From: Anaerolineaceae bacterium
GTDB taxonomy: Bacteria; Chloroflexota; Anaerolineae; Anaerolineales; Anaerolineaceae
Reading direction: 5' to 3'
DNA: 37,908 nt
Assembly: GCA_016927865.1 (NCBI GenBank)
Contig: JAFGLU010000054.1
Span: 1-37,908, forward strand
Shown here piece after piece: positions 28,426 to 36,098 of this stretch. A program made the position numbers and the translations under genes. The first letter of the stretch is position 1. Every line of letters starts with the position of its first letter. The notes under the pieces are model-generated. The model was not told the origin of the DNA. It saw only the letters and a program-made list of their open reading frames with translations, and did not search any database.

Positions 28426-29901
28426 ATGATTACATTCGGCGAGTCATCCAATTTGGCGTTTCAACGCAGTTTGCGCTGCTTGCAGCATCCTATTAGCTGG
28501 ATGAGCATCGGTTTGTTGCTAGTCAACGACCACCTGCTCAAGGGGCTGTTCCCCGGCGTGATTACGGGCAAACTGAGCGATTTTGCCGGGCTGTTCTTCT
28601 TCCCGTTTCTGGTTGCGCTGGGGTTGGCGATGTTGACGTCGCGATGGAAGTTGAACCCGCGCCGGCTGGGTGGGTTGGCTTTCCTGGTCACCGGCTTGCT
28701 GTTTGTGCTGATCAAGGTATTTCCCCCGATAAACCTGGCGGCGGAAACCTGGTTGAGCGCTGTGTACGGGCGACCGATTGCGGTTGCGCCCGACCCCGGC
28801 GACTTGCTGGCCTTGCTGGCTCTGGTTCCAGCCTGGCGGTTGTGGCTGTGCCCGCCGGAGGTGAACCGCAAACGGACGGCTGCCCTGGCGCTGGGGATGG
28901 CCTCGCTGGCTTGCCTGGCGACCGCGCCAGCCATGATGGATGCTGGAATCTATCACTTTGCGGTCAAGCCTGAGGACAGCTCCCTGGTCACCTGGACGTG
29001 CAACGGCTCATACGTTAGCCTGGATGGCGGCTACACCTGGGCGGAGCAAGGGGAAGGCTGGCAGGCCGGTGAAATTGAACGGTCGGAGCCGGAAATACCT
29101 ACTCAGTGGGATCTGGCCGACCCAAACGATTCGCGGGTAGTGTATCGCTTCGTCCCGGGACAGTCGATTTCCCGTTCTCAGGATGGTGGCCTTGCCTGGG
29201 AGGAAGAGTTCCGTTCAACGCCGTTGACCGAAGGCCAGCAGGATTATTACACATCCATAACATTTGCCTGTATCACCACGCTCCAGCAAGGGCCGCTGAA
29301 CGCGGTGTTCGACCCAAAAACGCAAAACCTGGTCATCGGCATGGGGCACGAAGGAGTGCTGGTGCGCTCGCCGGAGGGGGGCTATACCTGGGCCGCGGTG
29401 GATAAGTACCGGCAAATTGGGCCGCACAACCCACGTTTGATTGCCAAGGCCACCCTGCGAGAGTTGCTGGCGGCATTGAGCCTGGGCTGCTGCCTGGTGC
29501 TGGTTATTGGGCTGATCATCAACAAACGCCTGGGCTGGTTGTTCCTGGTGATCCCAGTAGAGCTTGTTTACCTGGTGTATCTAATCATTCTTCAGCAGAA
29601 CGATTCTTCCATCTCCGCCGAACCCTTGACGGCTATCGTGCATTTGGGCGGCACGGCTGTCCTGTGCGCTGTTTTCCTGGGGGTGGGCTTGCGGCTGCTG
29701 CGTGAATCGCCGCGCCGCGCGGGTCGGGCCGTGCTGGCAGGGGGCATCACGGCGGCGCTGAACTGGCTGCCCTATGCGCTCTGGAGTGTGAATGTGATTG
29801 ATGTCTACGGCGGAGCGTGGCTATTATCCTGGGCGGGAACTTTGATCAGTTTCTTCATTGCCTGGCGGCTGGTGCGCAGCGCAAAAACAGCTCAAGTTTA
29901 A
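28426..29901 (+). CDS. Polytopic membrane protein with Asp-box (BNR) repeats
   Basis: A 491-residue protein. The N-terminal third has about four to five helices, including HPISWMSIGLLLVNDHLLKG and GKLSDFAGLFFFPFLVAL, a conserved-looking motif. An external domain of about 170 residues (about 178-345) holds three Asp-box-like units: SLDGGYTWAEQ, SQDGGLAWEEE and SPEGGYTWAAV. These match S-x-D-G-G-x-T-W, which caps beta-propeller blades. The C-terminal third has about five more helices. Three Asp boxes are too few for a full propeller. Function unknown. It starts at an ATG after ACGAGGCGGGC. Confidence 0.78.
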   Translation: MITFGESSNLAFQRSLRCLQHPISWMSIGLLLVNDHLLKGLFPGVITGKLSDFAGLFFFPFLVALGLAMLTSRWKLNPRRLGGLAFLVTGLLFVLIKVFPPINLAAETWLSAVYGRPIAVAPDPGDLLALLALVPAWRLWLCPPEVNRKRTAALALGMASLACLATAPAMMDAGIYHFAVKPEDSSLVTWTCNGSYVSLDGGYTWAEQGEGWQAGEIERSEPEIPTQWDLADPNDSRVVYRFVPGQSISRSQDGGLAWEEEFRSTPLTEGQQDYYTSITFACITTLQQGPLNAVFDPKTQNLVIGMGHEGVLVRSPEGGYTWAAVDKYRQIGPHNPRLIAKATLRELLAALSLGCCLVLVIGLIINKRLGWLFLVIPVELVYLVYLIILQQNDSSISAEPLTAIVHLGGTAVLCAVFLGVGLRLLRESPRRAGRAVLAGGITAALNWLPYALWSVNVIDVYGGAWLLSWAGTLISFFIAWRLVRSAKTAQV

Positions 29902-29955
29902 GCGTATACTATCCCCGCTGACGAGGTGGAGCCGGTCGGGTTCATCCGTGGTAGA

Positions 29956-30138
29956 GGCAGGTCTTTAACGCGGGCTGCTCCATCTGGTTAAATAATTTAT
30001 CGGCGGGCAAGGCGACTGGGCATTCGCGCAAGACCTGCCTGACCTGCCGACCCGGCGGGTCTGCCAGGTGGGCAAACAGCCCTTGCCCGTCAGGGTGCTT
30101 TCCACGCATCCCCGCCTGGCCCAACTTAAAGACCCGCC
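29956..30138. repeat. 183-bp inverted-repeat element, MITE-like
   Basis: Ends GGCAGGTCTTTAA (29956-29968) and TTAAAGACCCGCC (30126-30138) are inverted repeats with one mismatch. Inside, CGGGCAAGG (30004-30012) pairs with CCTTGCCCG (30081-30089), and around 30045-30060 lies GACCCGGCGGGTC, a tight hairpin. No protein is supported. It could be a noncoding structured RNA or a miniature transposable element. No target duplication is visible. Bases 30139-30228 beyond it hold nothing I recognise. Confidence 0.6.
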
Positions 30139-30228
30139 GCTACGCAGAGAATAGCGTCATTCCTGCCTGCGGTGCGCGGAGGCCAGGGTTTGGCTTCTGC
30201 AGATTTAGCCCCCAACAAAGGGTATTGC

Positions 30229-30627
30229 CTAGTGGCGCTCCAAACGAGCGCAGAACTCAGCCAGTTCAGCGCTCGTTTGGTATACTAGCACCTCTCGCGA
30301 AATGCCGCGCAGGGTTTCGGAGATGTCCGCGCCCGCCTCGGCAATGGTCACCACGGGGATGCCTTTGGCGTGCGCGTAGCCGGCTTCGATGCCCACTCCC
30401 ACGCCTTTCTCGGTCAGTTCGACCACCAGCAGGTTGCAGCCGTCCAGCAGCTCGAACGAGCGGCGCATTAGCTCGCCTGGTTCGAAATGCACGGCTCCCC
30501 ACTGCTCCAGGTCGCGGATGACGCAGGCGCTGTCGATGCCCGCGGCTTCCAATGCCGCGCAGACGCGCTCGATGCGCGCCCGGTTGGCCCCATCAGGGTG
30601 ATATTTAATCGCCAGGTAGGCTTTCAT
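30229..30627 (-). CDS. Nucleoside 2-deoxyribosyltransferase-like protein
   Basis: A 132-residue protein with a small Rossmann-like fold: MKAYLAIKYHPDG at the start, RIERVCAALEAAGIDSACVIRDLEQWG, LMRRSFELLDGCNLLVVELTEKGVGVGIEAGYAHAKGIPVVTIAE (the D-x-LVVELTExGxGxxxEAGYA motif of this family, with catalytic-type Glu), and EVLVYQT. Such proteins transfer deoxyribose between bases or bind nucleotide sugars. Exact activity is unknown. The ATG at 30627 lacks a good ribosome site. Palindromic copy 6 lies just upstream in its leader. Confidence 0.82.
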   Translation of the reverse strand: MKAYLAIKYHPDGANRARIERVCAALEAAGIDSACVIRDLEQWGAVHFEPGELMRRSFELLDGCNLLVVELTEKGVGVGIEAGYAHAKGIPVVTIAEAGADISETLRGISREVLVYQTSAELAEFCARLERH

Positions 30628-30656
30628 GGATTCGTTGGTACCTATGTTGAGAAAAT

Positions 30657-30769
30657 CGTAACTACTCAGAGGTCGAAGAAAGTCCCCAAATTTGAGGTGC
30701 ATGTGGGGTGCTTCGCACCCCACATGCACCTCAAATTTGGCCCTTTTCCGCCTCTGGCTGAGTAGTTAC
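30657..30769. mobile_element. Miniature palindromic element with 7-bp direct repeats, copy 6
   Basis: The core palindrome is perfect over 26 pairs (arms 30686-30711 and 30715-30740) around TTC, with GCTTCGC. Outer arms GTAACTACTCAG on the left and CTGAGTAGTTAC on the right are perfect inverted repeats. AGAAAAT flanks both sides (30650-30656 and 30770-30776), a likely target-site duplication. It is a roughly 113-bp element too small to encode a transposase, so it would depend on one supplied elsewhere. It separates the 30229-30627 gene from the GH9 gene's terminator. Confidence 0.75.
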
Positions 30770-30779
30770 AGAAAATTTA

Positions 30780-30812
30780 AATCCCCTGGTTCAGGTAACC
30801 AGGGGATTTGTT
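30780..30812 (-). terminator. Terminator of the GH9 gene
   Basis: AAATCCCCTGGTT and AACCAGGGGATTT form a 13-bp stem around CAGGT. On the minus strand it is followed by AAATTTTC. It lies about 12 bases past the GH9 stop. Confidence 0.7.
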
Positions 30813-30824
30813 CCGAACATAGAC

Positions 30825-33218
30825 TTATTGTACGCTATTTTGGCACAGTTGGTCGGCGGCCAGCACTAGGAAGATGTAAGTAGCGGCTCCGCTCATGACG
30901 TATTCCTTCTGCTGCCAGAGGAAGGGGAAGGGGTCCATCAGCTCGGGGTAGTTGGGCAGGATGAGAGCCGGGCCGGAGACCACGCCGCCGGGGATGAAGG
31001 TCCAGTCGGCGCGGTTGATGCCGTAGGCAACGGTCATGGAGCGCCCGCCAACGCCCGAAACCAGGGAATGGTTGGAGGCGGGGTGGCAGCCGAAGACGTA
31101 GTCCAGGGTGTCGGTGACCAGATCGCGGCTGAACAGGTCGGGGAAGGCGCGGTGCAGGTAGTAGAAGTCGACGGCGCGGCCTTGCAGCGACCAGCCGATG
31201 CCCCACACCGGGGCGTGCTTGCGCCACATCTCGTCGGTATAGGGCACGCCAAAGGGATTTTTGCGGGCGTCTTCGACTACAAATTTACTGTAATTTGCCG
31301 CGGCTTCGCGGATGCGGGCGGTGAAGGCGGCGTCATTGATCTGCGGCAGAACGCGGGCCACGGATGCGCCCAGCATGAAGATGTGCTCGGCGATCAAGTC
31401 GGCAGAGTCCAGCAGGCTCTGGCGGTATTTCTCATCACCGGTTGCCAGGAGCAGCTCGACCGCCGCGCGGACTTTGGCGTGGTTGGGGTCGCCACCGATG
31501 TAGCAGTTGCGCTCAAACTGGGGCTCATGGGTCTGCTCATATTCCCAGGAGCGTTGAGCCGTCTCCAGTGCTTCGGCTGCCAGGGCATCGTTCCAGCCCT
31601 TGAGCACGCGCGCCGCCGAGGCCAGCGCACCCATCACCGCGTATTCCAGGGTGGTGTGGCGCTGGGTGAAGGCCCAACGGTCTTGCGAGTCGGGGCCGGG
31701 GGTGACCACGTTGTCGGTCATGGTGGCGGGGTCGCCCAGGTGCACGTATTGGGCAAGGTTGTTCTCGATGATGCCGATGAAGGTGTGACCCGAGGCGCGG
31801 TAGCCGGAGAGCATGTTTTCGACACCGTGGGCCACCTGCTGGATGACATCCGGAATGCCATCGGGGACGTGCATTTCCACCTTTAATTCGTCGGGCTTGA
31901 CCGTGGTCTGGTCGCTGTTCAGGCCAAAATCTTCGCGGGCCAGGGCCAGCACGCGGGTGGTCTGGGCCTGCGACCCGGCTGCCAGGTCGTAATCGCCGGC
32001 ATCGTGCCAGCCGCCGCGGTCCAGGTGCGGGATGTGCTCGTAGGGAGCAAAATCGGTGTCGGTAGTGGCGTACTGGTGGTAGCCGTCGAAGTGTTCGTGG
32101 TTGGTGGGGGCTTGCAGGGCGTCGTCCATGTGGCACAGGCCGTGCCAGACGCGGTAGCCGTGGCGCACTTCCATGTGGCACATCTGCACGGGGAAGTAGT
32201 CTTCGAGGGTGGGCTGCCAGACGCCTTCCTTGAAGACATCGGGCCCTATGGGGAAGGCTTCGCTGCGCGCGCCTTCATATTCCAGGCGGTACAGGCCGGG
32301 CTGGGTCACCTCGCCAAAGTCAAACTGGGCGTAGTTGTAACATAAATAAGAACCCCACAGGGACAGCTTTTGGGCCTTGACCACTTCGGCCCCGCCTTCT
32401 TTCAGGCGCACCAGGCGCGCCTCGCCAGGCTGCTGCACCTGGGCGTCCAACTCGATGACGGTGACTTTTTTCTGGGCCGAATGATACCCGACCTGCGAGA
32501 AGAGGATGGCTGGCGGGCGCACCCAGCCTGGCTGGAGGGTGGGGGCGATGCGCCATTCCAGGGCGTTGGCGGCGGCTCCGGCGGGGATCATGCCGCGCAG
32601 CACGTACCAGCCGTTCTCCGCCGCGCCGCGCCCGTCCAGCAATACCAGTTCACCTTTCAGGGCTTCGATCTCGATTTGTAAAGCAGGTTCGCCGGGGGCG
32701 GTGACCAACTTTTTGCCCACGGCCAGGGGAGCAGGCTCAAAGGCTCCGGCGGCGTTTTTTACTTTGGGGGAAACGTACGAGCGGGGGAAGCTCCCGGCCC
32801 GGCTGTCCATGAGAAAGCTTTTTTCCATGAAGGCGCCGATCTGCAACTCCAGGTTGAAGCTGACCCGCCCGGTCCATTCATCCGGCAGAGGTTCGGCCAG
32901 GTCGATGGACAGGCGCAGCTCTTTTCCCACCGGGGAAAGGCGAGCGGTGTAGCGGATGGGCGGGTTGGCGTAGCTACATTCCACGCTCATGCTGCCATCG
33001 GGCTGCACCTGGCGCGGGCCGTGTTCGGGCAGTTTGGACCACTGCTCGGCGGCGGCTTCGAGGCGCAGGTTGCCGTTGGCGGCAATGCGCACGGCTTCTT
33101 GCATGATCTCCAAACCGCCTTGCTTGCCTTCTTCGTAGCGGTTGTGGTAGAAGAGCACGGTGACAGCGGGGGCTTCAAGAGCCTCAAATTCGGTTGTTTT
33201 CCAATAGTTTTGAGACAT
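30825..33218 (-). CDS. Glycoside hydrolase family 9, without signal peptide
   Basis: A 797-residue protein. Residues about 236-325 are a CelD_N Ig-like domain (ILFSQVGYHSAQKKVTVIEL). The (alpha/alpha)6 catalytic domain runs from about 335. RGGWHDAGDYDLAAG (402-415; D406 and D409 as nucleophile-type and base) and the C-terminal KEYVMSGAATYIF (E772 as proton donor) are GH9 marks. No signal peptide is seen (MSQNYWKTTEF), so it probably acts inside on imported oligosaccharides, like GH9 exo-glucosidases or glucosaminidases. Residues 1-230 are extra and of unknown fold. The start is ATG 33218, just after CAGGTAAA. Confidence 0.9.
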   Translation of the reverse strand: MSQNYWKTTEFEALEAPAVTVLFYHNRYEEGKQGGLEIMQEAVRIAANGNLRLEAAAEQWSKLPEHGPRQVQPDGSMSVECSYANPPIRYTARLSPVGKELRLSIDLAEPLPDEWTGRVSFNLELQIGAFMEKSFLMDSRAGSFPRSYVSPKVKNAAGAFEPAPLAVGKKLVTAPGEPALQIEIEALKGELVLLDGRGAAENGWYVLRGMIPAGAAANALEWRIAPTLQPGWVRPPAILFSQVGYHSAQKKVTVIELDAQVQQPGEARLVRLKEGGAEVVKAQKLSLWGSYLCYNYAQFDFGEVTQPGLYRLEYEGARSEAFPIGPDVFKEGVWQPTLEDYFPVQMCHMEVRHGYRVWHGLCHMDDALQAPTNHEHFDGYHQYATTDTDFAPYEHIPHLDRGGWHDAGDYDLAAGSQAQTTRVLALAREDFGLNSDQTTVKPDELKVEMHVPDGIPDVIQQVAHGVENMLSGYRASGHTFIGIIENNLAQYVHLGDPATMTDNVVTPGPDSQDRWAFTQRHTTLEYAVMGALASAARVLKGWNDALAAEALETAQRSWEYEQTHEPQFERNCYIGGDPNHAKVRAAVELLLATGDEKYRQSLLDSADLIAEHIFMLGASVARVLPQINDAAFTARIREAAANYSKFVVEDARKNPFGVPYTDEMWRKHAPVWGIGWSLQGRAVDFYYLHRAFPDLFSRDLVTDTLDYVFGCHPASNHSLVSGVGGRSMTVAYGINRADWTFIPGGVVSGPALILPNYPELMDPFPFLWQQKEYVMSGAATYIFLVLAADQLCQNSVQ

Positions 33219-33450
33219 TTTACCTGTATCCTGATTAATGAGATCGTTAACATGTATTCTACACCGAATCGATGCCAAATGGTCAGCCTATTTTATGTCT
33301 CTTTTGAAATTGCCTGGATGGCGGCGCGTTTTGATGTGTGGGGTCAGCGAAATCACACTTACACCTCAAAAATGGTTTTTACCTCGTGGCTTCCCAAATT
33401 CACCGTTTTTAATCCAAAATTGTTTGATTTGAGCTACACTGATTTTATAA
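33219..33450. other. Noncoding stretch with eroded palindrome
   Basis: The stretch from the GH9 start to the pseudogene shows no gene. Bases 33329-33372 hold TTTTGATGTGTGGGGTCAGCGAAATCACACTTACACCTCAAAA in broken form: the arms and GCGAAA centre match the palindrome family with many changes. Bases 33426-33440 carry GATTTGAGCTACACT, which matches the promoter region of the gene at 35091. Confidence 0.6.
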
Positions 33451-33755
33451 ATGCCTTGCCCTTGTGAATTGTGGGCGATCGAGGGCATGCGAATTATAGG
33501 ATTGACGGGCTGAAAGACCTGCCCGTTTGCTGTTTGCTAGCGTCGGTTCCGTCAGCGCGGCAGAAAGCGTAGAAAATCTTTCTGGTAGCGAGCGCGAGTT
33601 GACGCTGCTCCAGTCGCGGGGTATGCTGGCTGACACTGGTGCGGGCTGGGCCTTTCGGATGACGTGCAAGCACTGGCGGTTATCCAGGCCTGCCTCCTGG
33701 CACAGTAGTTGGTGGAATTGAGTCAGGCCATACGCTTTGCTGTTTGGGAAGAAGG
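33451..33755 (+). pseudogene. Decayed Gfo/Idh/MocA oxidoreductase (two ends only)
   Basis: Translated in pieces, it matches the intact gene at 35091-36098. From 33462, L-stop-IVGDRGHANYRIDGLKDLP aligns with LCIIGERGHTNYVLDGLKDLP (residues 6-26). A second frame from about 33545 gives SERELTLLQSRGMLADTGAGW against GERELALREPPSLLADFVAQV (about 275 on). A third from 33658 gives DDVQALAVIQACLLAQ against DGAQTLAVTEACLLARQ. About 700 bases of the middle are missing, a 4-base deletion follows the ATG, a Cys codon became TGA and a frameshift lies near 33658. The promoter-like GATTTGAGCTACACT before it also matches. It cannot make a functional enzyme. Confidence 0.85.
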
Positions 33756-33982
33756 GTTGTCGAAAAGTGAATGATCGGATCGGCCTCGTTCGATTGGAGA
33801 GGAGGTAAAAAGATCCATGTTTCTAATTGATTTGGCCGAAAACGACTCTACGTGTTTTATGGCGGGATTTGCCCTGGCAAATCCCAAAGAACCTGTCGTT
33901 TTGTGCAGATTCTTCGTGTGAAAACATACACAGATAGCATTGATCGATAGATACTGCACGGTGTATTCTGGCGGGAGGATCC
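33756..33982. other. AT-richer gap before SDR gene
   Basis: No gene is well supported. A 34-codon frame at 33817-33921 has GGAGG 12 bases before its ATG, but the codons are unremarkable. Inside it, GGGATTTGCC and GGCAAATCCC (33864-33885) form a perfect hairpin without a T-run. Confidence 0.4.
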
Positions 33983-34993
33983 ATGAAGATTTTTCTCACT
34001 GGCGGTACCGGCTTTATTGGGCGTGCGCTTACGCAAACGCTGCTTCAGCGTGGGTGGGATGTGGTCGTCCTTGTTCGAAAGCCAGACAGCCTTGAAGCCA
34101 AAGCGATTCAAACATTAGGGGGAGTATTATTTCACGGCGATATCACTGACCCCGATTCGATGCGTGAAGCTATGCAGGGAGCTGATGTTGTGATCCACAA
34201 TGCGGGCTGGTATGAGTTCGGAATTACCAGGAAAATGAAAGGGCTCATGCGAACAATCAATGTCCAGGGCACGGTGAATACACTTGATTTAGCAATTGAA
34301 TTAGGCGTCCCAAAAATCATCTACGTATCATCCATGGTGGCATATGGAGCCACGGGTGACATAATCGCTGACGAAAATTTCCAGAGGCAAGCGCCACCTC
34401 AATCTTGGTATGAGCAGACAAAAACCGAAGCTCACGATTATGCAGTAAAGTTGCAAAAACAAGGCGCTCCGATTATTATCGTTTGCCCTGTAGGGGTTAT
34501 TGGTCCTGGTGATCATTCCAATACCGGGCACCTGGTTCGAATGTATGTCCGTGGCGTGCTTCCCCCGGTTCTGTGGGCACCTAACGGTCGCTGCTCGCAT
34601 GTATATTTGGATGACGTTGCAGAAGCAATGACTCGAAGCGTTGAATATGGGCGTATAGGTGAAACCTACATTCTGAGCAATGGAGTCATGCAGCATAAAG
34701 ATATGGTTGCTCTCTGGAGTCGAACACCCGGTGGCTGCAAAAAGACTTTGTTGTGGATGCCTAACTCTATGGCATTGCTGTTTAGTAAAATAGCTGAACG
34801 CATAGAGCGGTTGTTGGGTTTGCCCGTGGTATTTAGTAGTGAGTTTGCACTTGCTACTTTCGCCCGTTATCAATTCTCAGCTGCCAAAGCAGAGCGTGAA
34901 TTAGGAATGCGCTTTCGCAGCCTGGAACAAGCCTGGTTCGACACACTAAAGGCTGAGCGCAGCATCGCGAAAAAAAATAGGCAATCGTTATAA
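33983..34993 (+). CDS. NAD-dependent epimerase/dehydratase (extended SDR)
   Basis: A 336-residue protein. It shows the cofactor loop GGTGFIG (7-13), GDITD (52-56), SS at 116-117, and YEQTK (Y143, K147), the complete SDR Ser-Tyr-Lys set. It probably epimerises, dehydrates or reduces a sugar nucleotide or related alcohol; the substrate is not readable. GGGAGG lies before the ATG. Base composition is clearly more AT-rich than its neighbours, so it may have been acquired on its own. It sits between the pseudogene and the intact oxidoreductase, possibly inserted between tandem duplicates. Confidence 0.9.
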   Translation: MKIFLTGGTGFIGRALTQTLLQRGWDVVVLVRKPDSLEAKAIQTLGGVLFHGDITDPDSMREAMQGADVVIHNAGWYEFGITRKMKGLMRTINVQGTVNTLDLAIELGVPKIIYVSSMVAYGATGDIIADENFQRQAPPQSWYEQTKTEAHDYAVKLQKQGAPIIIVCPVGVIGPGDHSNTGHLVRMYVRGVLPPVLWAPNGRCSHVYLDDVAEAMTRSVEYGRIGETYILSNGVMQHKDMVALWSRTPGGCKKTLLWMPNSMALLFSKIAERIERLLGLPVVFSSEFALATFARYQFSAAKAERELGMRFRSLEQAWFDTLKAERSIAKKNRQSL

Positions 34994-35054
34994 TTCTGAT
35001 AACGAGCCTGTTGAGATGCACTCTACATTGCACTATTTTGTCACCTTGTTTTGA

Positions 35055-35083
35055 TCGACAAGTCCGCTGACTTGGGCTACACT
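35055..35083 (+). promoter_or_regulatory. Promoter for tandem oxidoreductases, leaderless
   Basis: TCGACA (35055-35060), a 17-bp spacer and TACACT (35078-35083). The ATG at 35091 is 7 bases on, with no ribosome site, suggesting a leaderless message. Confidence 0.6.
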
Positions 35084-35090
35084 CTTACGC

Positions 35091-36098
35091 ATGGAAACGC
35101 TGACCTTGTGTATCATTGGCGAACGCGGGCACACGAATTATGTCCTCGACGGTCTGAAAGACCTGCCCCACGCGCGGGTGGCGGGCATCAGTCCCGGCGG
35201 CGCGGCGGAGGGCGTGGAGTTTCTAAACGCGGCGCTGCATTGTATGGGGCACGAGCCGCGTCTTTATGCCGAATACCGGCAGATGTTGGACCGCGAGCGC
35301 CCCGACCTGCTGTGCGTGATTGGACCCTTCGAGCGCCATGCCGAAATGTGCCTGGAGGCATTTGCTCGCGGCATCCCTGTGCTGTGTGAAAAGCCGGTGG
35401 CCCTGACGCTGGACGAGTTGGCCCGCCTGCGGGATGCATGGCAAGTCAATCCGGTGCCCTTTGCTTCGTTGATGGGCATGCGCTTTGAATCGCCGTTTTA
35501 CACACTGTTTCAAGCTGTGAAAGCGGGCGTGATTGGCGACCCGCGCCTGATTCAGGCGCAAAAGTCCTACCGGCTGGGAGCGCGCCCGGATTATTACTTC
35601 CGGCGCGAGACCTACGGCGGGACGATTCCCTGGGTGGGCAGCCATGCGGTGGATCTCATCCACTGGCTGAGCGGGCAGCGCTTTGAATCGGTCTTCGCTA
35701 CGCATTCGGCGCAGAACAACGCGGGCTATGGAACGATGGAGGTCTCGGCGCAGATGCAGTTTGTGCTGAGCGGCGGGGTGGCGGCTTCGGCCAGCCTGGA
35801 CTACCTCCGCCCTTCCGGCGCGCCCAGCCACGGCGACGACCGCGCGCGGGTGGCGGGCACACTGGGCGTCATTGAGGCGCGGGCCGGGCGAGTCTGGTTG
35901 ATTGATGCGCAAGGCGAGCGAGAACTGGCACTGCGAGAGCCGCCCAGCCTGCTGGCCGATTTCGTGGCGCAGGTGGAGGGGAGCGGGGAGGGGATGCAGG
36001 ATGGTGCCCAGACGCTGGCAGTCACCGAGGCCTGCTTGCTGGCGCGCCAGTCGGCGGACGAGGGCCGGGTGGTGCGCTTTGTTCAGGAGGAGGCGTGA
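35091..36098 (+). CDS. Gfo/Idh/MocA-family oxidoreductase
   Basis: A 335-residue protein. The N-terminal Rossmann domain begins LTLCIIGERGHTNYVL, with GERGHT in place of the usual GxGxxG. The hallmark EKP motif is CEKPVALTLDEL (E100, K101, P102). The C-terminal domain contains WVGSHAVDLIHWLSGQ, the conserved G-x-H-x-x-D-x-x-x-W pattern with a catalytic-type His. Members oxidise or reduce sugars and cyclitols with NAD(P). It overlaps the next gene by 4 bases (GTGA). A broken relative lies at 33451-33755. Confidence 0.9.
   Translation: METLTLCIIGERGHTNYVLDGLKDLPHARVAGISPGGAAEGVEFLNAALHCMGHEPRLYAEYRQMLDRERPDLLCVIGPFERHAEMCLEAFARGIPVLCEKPVALTLDELARLRDAWQVNPVPFASLMGMRFESPFYTLFQAVKAGVIGDPRLIQAQKSYRLGARPDYYFRRETYGGTIPWVGSHAVDLIHWLSGQRFESVFATHSAQNNAGYGTMEVSAQMQFVLSGGVAASASLDYLRPSGAPSHGDDRARVAGTLGVIEARAGRVWLIDAQGERELALREPPSLLADFVAQVEGSGEGMQDGAQTLAVTEACLLARQSADEGRVVRFVQEEA

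Noticed and set aside
29942..30124. 60-codon minus-strand frame in the 29956-30138 element
   Set aside because: Explained by the inverted-repeat DNA; no ribosome site.
30628..30765. Peptides such as VGCEAPHMHLKFGDFLRPLS seen in several places
   Set aside because: They are translations of the palindromic repeats, not a protein family.
33817..33921. 34-codon small gene with GGAGG upstream
   Set aside because: The ribosome site is too far from the ATG, a hairpin runs through it, and nothing else supports coding.
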